From NCBI RefSeq assembly GCF_010119225.1, contig NZ_WNKF01000025.1, positions 1 through 58,983 on the forward strand: a stretch of DNA of 58,983 nucleotides. The letters run 5' to 3'. Position 1 is the stretch's first letter, and every line of letters begins with the position of its first letter. The DNA is from Cyclobacterium roseum (GTDB lineage Bacteria; Bacteroidota; Bacteroidia; Cytophagales; Cyclobacteriaceae). The position numbers and the translations under genes are program-made. Below, in pieces: positions 36,744 to 45,449 of the stretch. A model generated the notes under the pieces. It saw only the letters and a program-made list of their open reading frames with translations, was not told where the DNA came from and ran no database searches.

Positions 36744-38192
36744 ATGTCCGATTTGTGCCAGCACACCAACAACTATTCGAGAAGGGAATTTTTGAGCAAA
36801 ACCGGACTGGGCTTGGGAGGGCTAGCCCTTTCTTCTTTGGTATCCCCCTTTGAATCCAGGGCTGCCTCGACGGGAGGAGTTGGATTCGGGGGAGGTACGC
36901 ACTTTTCTCCCAAGGTAAAACGTGTCATTTATCTTTTTCAAAGCGGTGGGCCTTCTCAGCTCGAATTGTTTGACTACAAACCTGAATTACAGAAAAGAAA
37001 CGGCGACCAATTGCCGGATAGTGTCCGTCAGGGACAGCGGTTGACAGGGATGACGGCCGGGCAGAAGTCCATTCCCATGGTTGGGTCAATCTATGATTTT
37101 AAGCAATATGGGCAATCGGGAGCCTGGGTAAGTGAGCTTTTGCCGCATATTGCAGGTATTACAGATGATATTTGCATGGTGAAATCCATGTATACGGAAG
37201 CCATTAATCACGACCCTGCCATTACCTTTTTTCAAACCGGTTCTCAGCAACCCGGAAGACCATCGATCGGTTCCTGGGTAAGCTACGGCTTGGGATCCGA
37301 AAATGAAAACCTGCCGTCTTTTTGTGTGTTACTCTCACAAGGGAAACAAGGTGCCCAGCCGGTTTACAGCCGCTTATGGGGAAATGGTTTTTTGCCAAGT
37401 CTTCATCAGGGCGTACAATTTCGCTCCGGAAAGGATCCGGTCCTTTACCTGAATGACCCGCCGGGTATTTCGGGCAGGGACCGCAGAAATTACCTGGATC
37501 ATTTAAAGAAATTGTACGATTTAGGTTATCAGCAGTCCCATGACGAGGAAATCAATGCTAAAATTGCGCAGTACGAAATGGCCTATCGCATGCAGACCTC
37601 TGTGCCGGAAACCATGAATATTTCGGATGAACCGGAACATATAACGGATATGTATGGCCCTGAGGTACACCAACCGGGAACCTATGCCGCGAATTGCTTG
37701 CTGGCCCGGAAACTAGCAGAAAAGGATGTCAAATTTATCCAGCTCTATCACAAGGGATGGGATCAGCATGGAAACCTTCCCAAAGACATTCAAACCATGT
37801 CCCAAAGCATGGATCGTCCAACGGCGGCCTTAATCAGAGATTTGAAGCAAAGGGGCATGTTGGAGGATACCCTGGTCGTCTGGGGAGGGGAATTTGGTCG
37901 AACCAGTTATTCCCAGGGTCGCCTAAGCCCGGAAAATTACGGCAGGGATCACCACCCCAACTGCTTTACCATGTGGATGGCCGGAGCCGGCGTAAAGAAA
38001 GGCATCACTTACGGTGAGACGGATGATCTGGGATATAACGTGGTCCGTGATCCGGTCCATGTGCACGATTTTCAGGCCACTTTATTACATTTATTGGGAG
38101 TGGACCATGAAAAACTTACCTTTAAACACCAGGGTAGACGCTATCGGCTGACCGACGTTCACGGAAAGGTCGTAAAAGGAATTCTTGCCTAA
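36744..38192 (+). CDS. Tat-exported DUF1501 protein
   Basis: 482 residues with a twin-arginine signal, SRREFLSKTG at 12-21, followed by a hydrophobic segment. Family text includes VKRVIYLFQSGGPSQLELFD, SMYTEAINHDPAITFFQTG, VVWGGEFGRTSYSQG, and GRDHHPNCFTMWMAGAGVKKG. DUF1501 belongs to the alkaline phosphatase/sulfatase-like fold superfamily. The His/Asp residues in these motifs could bind metals, but the reaction is unknown. It is almost always encoded next to a DUF1549/DUF1553 protein, as here (9-bp gap), suggesting an operon. Tat export implies folding, perhaps with a metal, before translocation. It ends 12 bp before the convergent metZ stop. Confidence 0.93.
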   Translation: MSDLCQHTNNYSRREFLSKTGLGLGGLALSSLVSPFESRAASTGGVGFGGGTHFSPKVKRVIYLFQSGGPSQLELFDYKPELQKRNGDQLPDSVRQGQRLTGMTAGQKSIPMVGSIYDFKQYGQSGAWVSELLPHIAGITDDICMVKSMYTEAINHDPAITFFQTGSQQPGRPSIGSWVSYGLGSENENLPSFCVLLSQGKQGAQPVYSRLWGNGFLPSLHQGVQFRSGKDPVLYLNDPPGISGRDRRNYLDHLKKLYDLGYQQSHDEEINAKIAQYEMAYRMQTSVPETMNISDEPEHITDMYGPEVHQPGTYAANCLLARKLAEKDVKFIQLYHKGWDQHGNLPKDIQTMSQSMDRPTAALIRDLKQRGMLEDTLVVWGGEFGRTSYSQGRLSPENYGRDHHPNCFTMWMAGAGVKKGITYGETDDLGYNVVRDPVHVHDFQATLLHLLGVDHEKLTFKHQGRRYRLTDVHGKVVKGILA

Positions 38193-38204
38193 CCGCTCAA
38201 TAAT

Positions 38205-39383
38205 TTAACTCTTCGATTGGTCCAGTGCCCGCTCAATATCCAGGATGATATCGTCCACGTGCTCCAGGCCCACCGAAAGCCGAACCAATCCGTTAAGGAT
38301 CCCTACTCGCTCTCGTTCCTCCTCGGTCAATTTGCTGTGAGTGGTAGAAGCCGGATGGGTGACGATGCTGCGGCTATCGCCCAGGTTGGCGGTGACGCTG
38401 ATCATCTGCAGTCGGTCAATGAAATTTTTGGCTCTGCTCAGCCCACCTTTTAAGGTTAGCGTGATGATGCCCCCGCCATGGCGCATTTGTTTTTTGGCAA
38501 GGCGGTATTGGGGATGGGATGGTAAAAAAGGGTATTTCACTACTTCCACTTCCGGGTTTCCCTCAAAATAGCTGGCAATTTTAAAGGCACTTTCACAATG
38601 CCTGTCCATTCTGACGGCCAGGGTTTCCATGCTTTTGGCTAAAACCCAGGCATTGAATGGGGAAAGGGAAGGACCGGTGTGGCGCATAAAGAATTGTACC
38701 TCATTAATCAATTCCTGTTTTCCCAGAATCAGTCCGCCCAGCACCCGACCCTGACCATCTATGAATTTAGTTGCGCTGTGCGTCACGATATGGGCTCCCC
38801 ATTTGGCTGGTTGCTGTAAATAGGGGGTGGCAAAACAATTGTCTACCACTAAAATAAGATTATGGGCATTGGCAAAACGGGCGATGTATTCCAAGTCTAT
38901 GATTTCCAGGCCGGGATTGGAAGGGGTTTCGACGAACACCATTTTGGTACTCGGCTGAACCAGTTTCTCCCAATTGCCAATGTCCGAAATATCGCCATAC
39001 GAATGAGAAATGCCCCATTTTGGAAAAACCCGGGTTAGTAATTGATGGGTGCTGCCAAACAGTGATCTGGAAGCAAGTACATGATCTCCCTGACTCAACA
39101 AGGCTGCCATACTGCCAAACATGGCCGCCATGCCGGAGGCGGTAGTAACACCGGCTTCGGTCCCTTCGGCCGCACACACTTTTTCGATCAAATCACTGGT
39201 ATTGGGATTGGCGTATCGGGAATAAATATTTCCAGGTAGTTCATCGGCAAAGAGTTGCCTGGCCTGTTCTGCCGAATCAAAGACAAAACTGGAGCTCAGG
39301 TAAATGGGAGCCGAGTGCTCGCGCTGATCAGAGGAAGAGGCAGCTATGCGAACTGCCTGAGTTTCAAAGTTTTTATAGTCCAT
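38205..39383 (-). CDS. metZ: O-succinylhomoserine sulfhydrylase (PLP, Cys/Met metabolism family)
   Basis: 392 residues. The PLP lysine is K206 in HSATKFIDGQGRVLGG, the MetZ-type spelling. YSRYANPNTSDLIEKVC and ETPSNPGLEIIDL are typical of the Cys/Met metabolism PLP family, and the C-terminus VGILNGLVRLSVGLEHVDD fits. It converts O-succinyl- or O-acetyl-homoserine plus sulfide to homocysteine in the cytoplasm. Methionine gamma-lyase and cystathionine gamma-synthase share the fold. The SAM-I riboswitch 120 bp upstream on the same strand supports a biosynthetic role in methionine formation. Confidence 0.92.
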   Translation of the reverse strand: MDYKNFETQAVRIAASSSDQREHSAPIYLSSSFVFDSAEQARQLFADELPGNIYSRYANPNTSDLIEKVCAAEGTEAGVTTASGMAAMFGSMAALLSQGDHVLASRSLFGSTHQLLTRVFPKWGISHSYGDISDIGNWEKLVQPSTKMVFVETPSNPGLEIIDLEYIARFANAHNLILVVDNCFATPYLQQPAKWGAHIVTHSATKFIDGQGRVLGGLILGKQELINEVQFFMRHTGPSLSPFNAWVLAKSMETLAVRMDRHCESAFKIASYFEGNPEVEVVKYPFLPSHPQYRLAKKQMRHGGGIITLTLKGGLSRAKNFIDRLQMISVTANLGDSRSIVTHPASTTHSKLTEEERERVGILNGLVRLSVGLEHVDDIILDIERALDQSKS

Positions 39384-39502
39384 TTATGGTTTATTTCAAA
39401 GGGTTTGGTAAGAAAGGAGGAAATGATTCGAACTCAGCAAAAAACGTTGCCAAGAAGGTAGCGGTTCGGATTGGAAGGAAGTAATTATTATTTTCATATT
39501 GT

Positions 39503-39608
39503 CTAATTTATCGGTCCCAATTGGGTCAGGTCTTGGCACCTTTCCGTTGGGCGGAAGGTTGCCAGAGGTTCACGGAGCCTGTTCTCTCGCCTCTTCTTTA
39601 TAAATCAG
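39503..39608 (-). promoter_or_regulatory. SAM-I (S-box) riboswitch upstream of metZ
   Basis: On the minus strand the classical S-box core is legible. AGAGG...CCTCT forms P2, enclosing a GAGA/K-turn region and GGCTCC. The conserved TGAACCTCTGGCAACC comes next. P3 is GGCAACCTTCCG...CGGAAAGGTGCC, a long near-perfect hairpin with a CCCAA loop, and the 3' core is AAGGTGCCAAGACCTG. The ends CTGATTTAT (39600-39608) and ATAAATTAG (39503-39511) pair over 9 bp as P1. Binding of S-adenosylmethionine should reduce metZ expression. I saw no clear terminator or anti-terminator in the ~120 nt between aptamer and ATG, so the output mechanism is open. Confidence 0.92.
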
Positions 39609-39677
39609 TTTCCTGAATTAAGTGCAAATAAAGGGAGGGGATGGATCATATCCAAATCTAAGGCGGAATTTGGGTGG

Positions 39678-40874
39678 CTAAAATGAAAAATCATATTGAA
39701 TCCTGAAACGCCAACCGCTGGCCTCCCGGTTGACGGATTTTTCTTCAAATTCAAAATGGGTGATGTCAGCGGTCAACTTATTCTGGTGTCCATTAAAAAA
39801 ACAATTGAAAGCCAATGATATTTCTTCCTCACTGTTCATTTGAAGTACTTGATTCGGTTGGTATATGGCATATCGGGAGGCCAATTCCAGCAGAGGTAAT
39901 TCTTTTTCAATGGATCGGGGGTTCAATAACAGACCGCCCTGTACAAACCAACCACTTAATTTTGTCGACTGATTCAGTTGGTTGTCCCGTATGCTTTTCC
40001 GGTGGAATTCGCTGTGCCAGCTAAAGCTTTTGTATTTCAGGCTACTTTCAAGGAGAAATTGATCAATCTTATACCTTCCCGGAACATTGTCCTCAAAACC
40101 TACCAATTGACCTCCTCCCTGAGAAGAGTATCTGGTATATTGGCTGGTATTGGTCGCTCCTGCCCAGGCCAGAGATGCCACTGGTTTTTTATAGCGGGTT
40201 AAGGCGGAGCCGCTCATGGACACCCCATCTCCCAGGATATTCCATTGGAGCCTCCCTGAATACATCAAGTTTTGGTCATCATTGTTTCTGGCGCCGATTC
40301 CTGTACCTGTTAAAACCATCAGGTGATAGTTGAAATCAGCCAGCCCTCCTCCATCCAGTCTGCCATAAATGCTGGCTCCCTGCTGCCTGTCCAGGGTAAA
40401 CGGTCGGTTGACAATAGAACGCTCCATCATTTGTTGGTTGCCACTGGATATCACCCTTTCTCTGGAATATTCTGATTTCCACTGTCCGAATTTAAAGCTT
40501 AGCCAGGGCCATTTTTCTACCATAACCCTAAAATCCAGCAGGCGGGATGCGGAGAGCTCGTATTCGAAATAATACTTCAGCCAGGGCTTGTGTGCATGGC
40601 CCCCTACCTTAAAGCGTGCCCGGTTGATCTTAAAAAGGTTTTGCTTTTGTTCAAAAAAGTCATCGTAAGTGACCGGATCCTGATCAGCCGGAGTGGCAAA
40701 TCGAAACTGAAGCCTGCCAGCCAATTGCAACCGATACAAGCCGTCCGCAGAAGTAAACTGAAAGCCTCTAGAACTGTAGGACGTTTCGCTTTCCGGCGGA
40801 TCGTCCTGAAAAGCCAAAACAGTGCCCTGAAAAAACCATATTAAAATAAAAATAAAAGGTGTTTTCAATGGCAT
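39678..40874 (-). CDS. OprO/OprP-type (phosphate-selective) porin family protein
   Basis: 398 residues with a signal peptide (cleaved near VLAF). The family pattern is visible: SYSSRGFQFTSADGLYRLQLAGRLQFRF near the start, RRARFKVGGH-like text (INRARFKVGGHAHKPWLKYYFEYELS), KWPWLSFKFGQWKSEYSRERV, and LTADITHFEFEEKS before the C-terminal strand ending in F (RFRIQYDFSF). It forms an outer-membrane beta-barrel. Many members take up anions such as phosphate, but others do not. The upstream 11-bp repeats resemble a PHO box and would fit phosphate-limitation control. No pst or phoBR genes are nearby. It is followed by the riboswitch-metZ unit in the same direction. Confidence 0.88.
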   Translation of the reverse strand: MPLKTPFIFILIWFFQGTVLAFQDDPPESETSYSSRGFQFTSADGLYRLQLAGRLQFRFATPADQDPVTYDDFFEQKQNLFKINRARFKVGGHAHKPWLKYYFEYELSASRLLDFRVMVEKWPWLSFKFGQWKSEYSRERVISSGNQQMMERSIVNRPFTLDRQQGASIYGRLDGGGLADFNYHLMVLTGTGIGARNNDDQNLMYSGRLQWNILGDGVSMSGSALTRYKKPVASLAWAGATNTSQYTRYSSQGGGQLVGFEDNVPGRYKIDQFLLESSLKYKSFSWHSEFHRKSIRDNQLNQSTKLSGWFVQGGLLLNPRSIEKELPLLELASRYAIYQPNQVLQMNSEEEISLAFNCFFNGHQNKLTADITHFEFEEKSVNREASGWRFRIQYDFSF

Positions 40875-40969
40875 ACGTTGTTGGAGTTAGCTTCGCATTT
40901 ATTTTTTTTCGACGGATTATCAAGCGGCTTTAACGATCGGTAGGCCTGCAGGAATCTAATATTATTCAT

Positions 40970-41002
40970 ATGTTAAGTAAATGTTAACTTTATGTTACTA
41001 TA
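40970..41002 (-). promoter_or_regulatory. Three 11-bp direct repeats, PHO-box-like, upstream of the porin gene
   Basis: On the plus strand the repeats are ATGTTAAGTAA (40970-40980), ATGTTAACTTT (40981-40991) and ATGTTACTATA (40992-41002): ATGTTA at an exact 11-bp period. Read on the porin's strand this is TAACAT with TTAACA-N5-TTAACA, the layout of PhoP/PhoB-type tandem sites. They end about 96 bp before the porin start codon. The repeat spacing is seen directly; PhoB/PhoP binding is inferred. Confidence 0.55.
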
Positions 41003-41322
41003 CCTGCAAAGGTAAAAATTGACTATTTAGGAAAAAAGAATCTTTTATCGACGGCCTGTTCAAAGCTTGAATTAGCCTACAATAGGAAGCAGGATACCCG
41101 ATTTATAATTGAGTTAGGAAAAAAACTGTTTCAGGTGAAAATGGCCGATGTTAAGCGATAGGCCAAAAAAGTTTATCGAGATCGATTTTCGCCCCAATAG
41201 TGGGTGAAAGATCCGCCATTAAGCGTCAAAAAATGAGTAGAATGATAACTTACAAAAATTGAAACACGTTTACTTACATGAAGGGTGCACCCGGTTTGGA
41301 GGAGTAAAATAGATCTAACGAG
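41003..41322. other. 320-bp intergenic DNA between the SGNH hydrolase gene and the porin control region
   Basis: Between the SGNH hydrolase stop (41323) and the PHO-like repeats. No reading frame, hairpin or known RNA motif stands out. It may hold distal promoter elements for the porin; I see nothing further to support a feature. Confidence 0.4.
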
Positions 41323-41970
41323 CTACAAATATTTCTTAATCTGCTTTGCCCAAATGGAATATCCCTTAGCGTTCATATGAAGATCATCCTCGAGAAAAAT
41401 ATCTTCCATTGGTGTTTTATTGGAATTTAGCATGGGATTCCATAGGTCAGCATAGGATACCTTTTTCTTTCCTCTGGCGTATTTTTTCAGAGTAGCATTG
41501 AGTTCCCGGTAGTTATCGGCCAATTCCCATCTGGCCAGGCTGGGCTTGGGACTGATCAAAATGATTTCGGTTTGAGGGCGTTCCAAGTGGATTTGGCTAA
41601 CGATCAGATTATACGTTTCAATGATTTCCTCGTTGGTTTTCCCTGCAGCCAGGTCATTATCTCCTTCATATATAAACACCTTTTCGGGCTGATAATCCAA
41701 CACCAATTCATCCAGGTAATGCAGTAAATCACTGGCCTGGGAGCCGCCAAAGCCTGAATTGACTATTTTTTCTCCCGGAAAATCCTCCTGGAGACTTTTC
41801 CACATTCGGATGGTAGAACTTCCCGTAAAAACAACCGAAGCCTGAAAATTCTGAGGAGGATAATCCTGTGTTATTTGCCTGACCTGATCGGAAAAGCGTT
41901 CGGGGTGCTGAGCAAAAGAATCTGGACAAAGCATTAAAAAAAGCAGGGAAAGGAATAGTAGGTTTTTCAT
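41323..41970 (-). CDS. Secreted SGNH/GDSL-family hydrolase
   Basis: I start at the second ATG (41970; MKNLLFLSLLFL), which begins the signal peptide directly; 215 residues, cleaved near SFAQ at 18-21. SGNH blocks: block I FTGSSTIRMW with nucleophile S52 (GSS replaces GDS, common in this subgroup), block II Gly in NSGFGGSQASDLL near 71-83, block III GDND at 103-106, and block V DDLH at 195-198. The subgroup includes platelet-activating-factor acetylhydrolase-like and acetyl-esterase-like enzymes, so an esterase acting on a lipid or acetylated glycan in the periplasm is plausible. Likely monocistronic. Confidence 0.88.
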   Translation of the reverse strand: MKNLLFLSLLFLMLCPDSFAQHPERFSDQVRQITQDYPPQNFQASVVFTGSSTIRMWKSLQEDFPGEKIVNSGFGGSQASDLLHYLDELVLDYQPEKVFIYEGDNDLAAGKTNEEIIETYNLIVSQIHLERPQTEIILISPKPSLARWELADNYRELNATLKKYARGKKKVSYADLWNPMLNSNKTPMEDIFLEDDLHMNAKGYSIWAKQIKKYL

Positions 41971-42292
41971 GGGGCACATCGTTAACGGGCTTTAAACTAC
42001 TATAATAATTCGAAAGATTAAAACCTGCTGTAAAAATGACTGTCACAAAAACGGACATAAAAAGCGTACAGTTTTGGATTTTAATGAATCCAGATGCTTA
42101 ATCAGGGCTAATCTTTAAATTTCCGGATCGAATTTTTCTTAATCCTGTCCTGCTATAAATAATATATGTGGCTGTAATATAGATTGTTATATATTATTAA
42201 TATCAAGGTGTGCTTTTTATTTTCTCCGGCCTTGTGTCGGCACTTCCATGGTATACATTTTGAATGGCAATGTTCAAAAGATTAAATGATAG

Positions 42293-43366
42293 ATGCATAA
42301 TGTAGAGAAATTCCTGATATTTTGTTCCGGTGCTTACCTGCCATTGGTGCGGAGGTGTCCGGTAAGTATAAACAGGTTTTTAGGGATTGGAGCAACGGTC
42401 CTTTTTACGGCAGTTTTTGCAGGACTATCTGTAAGCTATGCCTTGTCAACCATTTTTTCCTCTTTTTGGGTGATTTTGGTCATCGCTTTGATCTGGGCGT
42501 TGATGATTTTTAATTTAGATCGCTACATCGTTTCCACGTTAAAAAAGCAGGATCAATTTTTCCCGGAATTCAAACAGGCTCTTCCCCGATTGGTCTTGGC
42601 TTTACTGATAGCCCTGGTTATTGCCAAGCCCCTGGAGTTGCGGATTTTTGAAAAGGAAATCAATAGGCAACTGGATGAACATCGACTCCTTACCATTGAA
42701 AATAGCCGGAAAAAAATTTCCGAGGGGTTTCCGGAAATTTCAGCCCTGGAAAGTAAAATCCAAGGTCTCAGAGATGCCATCGCAGCTAAGGAAGCGTTCC
42801 GAAACCAAAAGCAAAGGGAATACGATCAGGAGAGATTTGGCATCAAAACCGAAGGCACCACGGGCCTGGCCGGAATCGGTATAAATGCCGAAAAGAAAGA
42901 AAAGCAACTGGATCAGGCGGAACAGGATTATCAATATACACAAAGGCTAAACGAGTCTAAAATCCAGGAATTGGAGGAAGAGATCAGGGGAATTAATGTA
43001 TTAAAAGAGCAGGAATTTCAGAACCAAATGGTTTCAGTGGATGCTTATGATGGATTGGCGGCCCGATTGCAGGCTTTCAAGGATTTGACATTGAAAAATA
43101 CGGCGATTTACTGGGCCAATTGGTTGATTATTTTGCTGTTTGTCATGATTGAGATGGCCCCTATCCTGGTCAAGCTGATGGGAAACAGGGGGCCTTATGA
43201 TCAGTTGCTGGATTTCCATGAGGCGGGTATTGTCCTTGCAGGGGAGGAGCAATGGCACAAAAAATCCGGGGATAGTGCATTGAGAAAGGAAGTTTTTGAT
43301 GACTTGTATGATAAAAGGAAGGCGCATCGTGTGAATTTTGAACTGGGTATGCTTGGGGAAAAATAA
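42293..43366 (+). CDS. DUF4407 membrane protein with long coiled coil
   Basis: 357 residues. Membrane segments: about 29-50, 57-77, about 98-114 and 273-297. Between the third and fourth is a long charged coiled coil (about 120-265; EIRGINVLKEQEFQNQ, AAKEAFRNQKQREYDQERFG). The last segment, YWANWLIILLFVMIEMAPIL, is the family signature, as is FNLDRYIVST after TM2. DUF4407 proteins are found in diverse bacteria and have no established function. No partner gene is adjacent: the SGNH hydrolase is divergent and the downstream 700 bp are non-coding or decayed. Confidence 0.88.
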   Translation: MHNVEKFLIFCSGAYLPLVRRCPVSINRFLGIGATVLFTAVFAGLSVSYALSTIFSSFWVILVIALIWALMIFNLDRYIVSTLKKQDQFFPEFKQALPRLVLALLIALVIAKPLELRIFEKEINRQLDEHRLLTIENSRKKISEGFPEISALESKIQGLRDAIAAKEAFRNQKQREYDQERFGIKTEGTTGLAGIGINAEKKEKQLDQAEQDYQYTQRLNESKIQELEEEIRGINVLKEQEFQNQMVSVDAYDGLAARLQAFKDLTLKNTAIYWANWLIILLFVMIEMAPILVKLMGNRGPYDQLLDFHEAGIVLAGEEQWHKKSGDSALRKEVFDDLYDKRKAHRVNFELGMLGEK

Positions 43367-44035
43367 AACAGCAGAAAATGCGCTATTCGACATTTGCCAT
43401 GACGAATCCAGATAAACAGGGTTTGCAACCCTGACAACGAAAGCGACCGATGATTCGTAGCTGTTTCCGAAGCGGGTACCGGGTTGAAGCATTTCCCTAC
43501 ATATACTCCAAAACTCAGGGATTTACCACCAATGGGGCAAAGCATACCTCCGTACACTTATTAGCAGGCTAGGGGAGCATCGTTGGCTTTGGCCAATATT
43601 GATGGCCCGATTCCAGGTTTCACCAAAAACGTCCCATACTTCCTGTTATATTGTTCCCCTATGATGCGATTCTTGTTTTTCAGGGCAAATCGGATCCAAT
43701 AAATCATTTGAAATTTTTGATTCCCGAACCCAATTAAAAATCGTATGTCCTTACATTTCCTCAATTTTGGCTAAAGTCGGGGTTTTGGAGTGCTATTTTT
43801 TGGAATGTGCTATTTCTTATTGAAGAGTATTTGGTTTTATTGGCGATAATAATAGCTACAATATTAGGATCAGTCTCCCTACTCTAACTGCCACTGTCTA
43901 GGCAATTATTAAAGAACTAAAAAAGTGCCGTCTTCATCAATTACTACGTCTTCTGGCATTGGACTGCCAATAATCAAATGAAGGCCACTGAAACGATATT
44001 ATTCCATGAGTAAAAAAATATTCCCAATTGAAACA
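43367..44035. other. Gene-poor 670-bp region with weak, decayed-looking minus-strand frames
   Basis: A minus frame of 67 codons at 43561-43764 has no recognisable similarity. Nearby minus frames are open only in patches. A 7-bp hairpin with a 3-nt loop lies at 43417-43433 without a T-tract. The only piece that reads like real protein is a short 3' end at 43909-43998, listed separately. I see no tRNA, promoter or insertion-sequence end. Confidence 0.4.
43909..43998 (-). pseudogene. Possible 3'-end remnant of an unidentified gene
   Basis: In the minus frame ending at the TAA complementary to 43909-43911, 29 residues read smoothly between two stops (YRFSGLHLIIGSPMPEDVVI followed by DEDGTFLVL). 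There is no start codon position upstream in frame that would make a gene. It looks like the C-terminal tip of a lost gene but could be chance. Family not recognised. Confidence 0.3.
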
Positions 44036-44068
44036 AAACAGGCAGACCCAATTCAGGCCTGCCTGTTT
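44036..44068 (-). terminator. Rho-independent terminator of the peroxiredoxin gene
   Basis: 13-bp arms (44036-44048 and 44056-44068) with one mismatch and a 7-nt loop. On the minus strand the hairpin ends in CTGCCTGTTTTGTTTC, giving a T-rich tail. It lies 19 bp past the peroxiredoxin stop. Confidence 0.8.
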
Positions 44069-44087
44069 ATTTAATGACTGATCACTT

Positions 44088-44735
44088 TCAAATGCTTTTC
44101 TTAGCCAGGTAGAAATCTACCATTTCCAAATCACTGTTTTCCCGCTCCTGCATCTCCGCTACGGTTTTTGGTGGGGGAACAATGACTTTGTCACCTTCCC
44201 GCCAATCCAATGGCATGGCTACCTTGTATTTGTCAGCCGTTTGTAAGGCCACCAGCGACCTTTTTATTTCATCCATATTCCTTCCTACATTCAAAGGATA
44301 GTACATGATCAATCTTATTTTCCCTTTAGGGTCGATAAAAAATACGGCCCTCACGGCTGCCGTTTCACTTTCTCCAGGTTGGAGCATGCCGTATTTTTTG
44401 GAGACCTTCATGTCAATGTCTGCGATAATGGGAAATTCAAACAAGACACCTGTATTTTTTTTCACATTATTTACCCAGGCAATGTGGGAATGAATGGAAT
44501 CGATGCTTAATCCCACCAATTTGGTTTTCTTCTCATCGAAGAAACCTTGCTCCAGCGCAAATCCACTCATTTCTGTGGTGCAAACAGGTGTGAAATCAGC
44601 TGGGTGGGAGAACAGTATGGTCCAGCTGTCTTTGATGTATTCTGAAAATTTGATCGGTCCCGTAGTTGTCATGGCTTCAAAATCCGGAGCCTGATCGCCG
44701 ATTCTAGGTATGGTTATTATTTCTTCTTCGTTCAT
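44088..44735 (-). CDS. Peroxiredoxin, 1-Cys Prx6 type
   Basis: 215 residues, normal for Prx6. The peroxidatic site is PADFTPVC with P45, T49 and C52. Arg in AAVRAVFFIDPKGKIRLI completes the active site, and the long C-terminal extension (LDWREGDKVIVPPPKT) is characteristic of the 1-Cys group. No resolving cysteine is visible. It reduces peroxides in the cytoplasm, probably as a homodimer with an external thiol. Standing alone with its own terminator, it is presumably a single-gene oxidative-stress unit. Confidence 0.94.
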   Translation of the reverse strand: MNEEEIITIPRIGDQAPDFEAMTTTGPIKFSEYIKDSWTILFSHPADFTPVCTTEMSGFALEQGFFDEKKTKLVGLSIDSIHSHIAWVNNVKKNTGVLFEFPIIADIDMKVSKKYGMLQPGESETAAVRAVFFIDPKGKIRLIMYYPLNVGRNMDEIKRSLVALQTADKYKVAMPLDWREGDKVIVPPPKTVAEMQERENSDLEMVDFYLAKKSI

Positions 44736-44815
44736 GGTATTTTAATTTATTTGATACCATAAAATTCCCATAAATAAAGTTCAGACCCAGTGATTTTTAT
44801 CACTTCGAACGGGCT

Positions 44816-45304
44816 TTATTTCAAATCGGTAAGGTAATTTTCGCTTTTCCAGATATTATTCAGGCGATCCCCGAAGTGTATGCTAATGATAAATTTCCCT
44901 TTAAGCATAGATGGATTGAAATACAGTTCATTCACTCTAGCAGTACTCCAATAAAGTATGTTCCGGAAATCAGGAATAGGGGCTGCTGTATTCTCGTGGC
45001 CCAGGGTATTGTAAAATAACCTCGGATGTTGAATCCCCGCCTATTCGATAAACAACGCTTTCTCTGGCGAACTAAATGGGCCAAAGTCATTTTCGAAGGA
45101 GCTCAGGCGCACCATACCATTGAATTGGTGGTCCTTGATGTAAAGATTTCTGTTGACAACATCCATTTTACGAATATTTTCTGGATTGAGGGAGGCAAAA
45201 TCGTCACTTTCAAAGACAGGCATTCCAACTGCCAATAAGCAATGGCGAAAAAAATTAACAAGAAACATTTTATTATGATACAGGTTTGATAGGGAATTTC
45301 GCAA
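44816..45304 (-). pseudogene. Truncated gene remnant with internal stop (C-terminal end resembling ThuA-like domains)
   Basis: From the ATG at 45304 the minus frame runs 87 codons to a TAG (complement of 45041-45043). It then continues in the same frame for 74 more sense codons to a TAA (44816-44818). Across the stop the sequence reads as one protein: PEKALFIE, stop, AGIQHPRLFYNTLGHENTA. The RLFYNTLGHE string resembles the ThuA (trehalose-utilisation-like) C-terminus, where RVFYTSLGH is usual, but the rest does not match well. The 5' part of any such gene is missing, so this looks like a decayed 3' fragment. Another reading is a gene of unknown family with one nonsense mutation. Confidence 0.5.
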
Positions 45305-45353
45305 TTCATTAAAGCTGATTTAAATATAACCTTATTTTCCCCTTATTTGATAG

Positions 45354-45380
45354 TTGCATGTTTTTAATTCTTTATTTTTG
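45354..45380 (+). promoter_or_regulatory. Bacteroidota-type promoter upstream of the LOG-family gene
   Basis: TTG at 45354-45356 and TATTTTTG (TAnnTTTG, -7 type) at 45373-45380, 16 bp apart. This agrees with the -33/-7 consensus of Bacteroidota sigma-ABfr promoters. The start codon follows 69 bp later, leaving a normal leader. Confidence 0.5.
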
Positions 45381-45449
45381 TTTCTTTGATCTCAGCCTCA
45401 TTTGCGGTTCAATCGTTAAAAAGTTAATTTTTGATATCAAAACGTAGCC

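Noticed and set aside
39384-39502. tRNA-like GTTCGAATC string downstream of the riboswitch
   Set aside because: No acceptor or anticodon stem can be folded around it, and it lies in the metZ leader.
43417-43433. Small perfect hairpin after the DUF4407 gene, possible terminator
   Set aside because: 7-bp stem without a following T-tract on either strand; could be a dispersed palindromic repeat but cannot be shown from one copy.
43561-43764. 67-codon minus-strand ORF as a gene
   Set aside because: No recognisable family, no clear leader or partner, and frame shifts between adjacent minus frames look like non-coding or decayed DNA.
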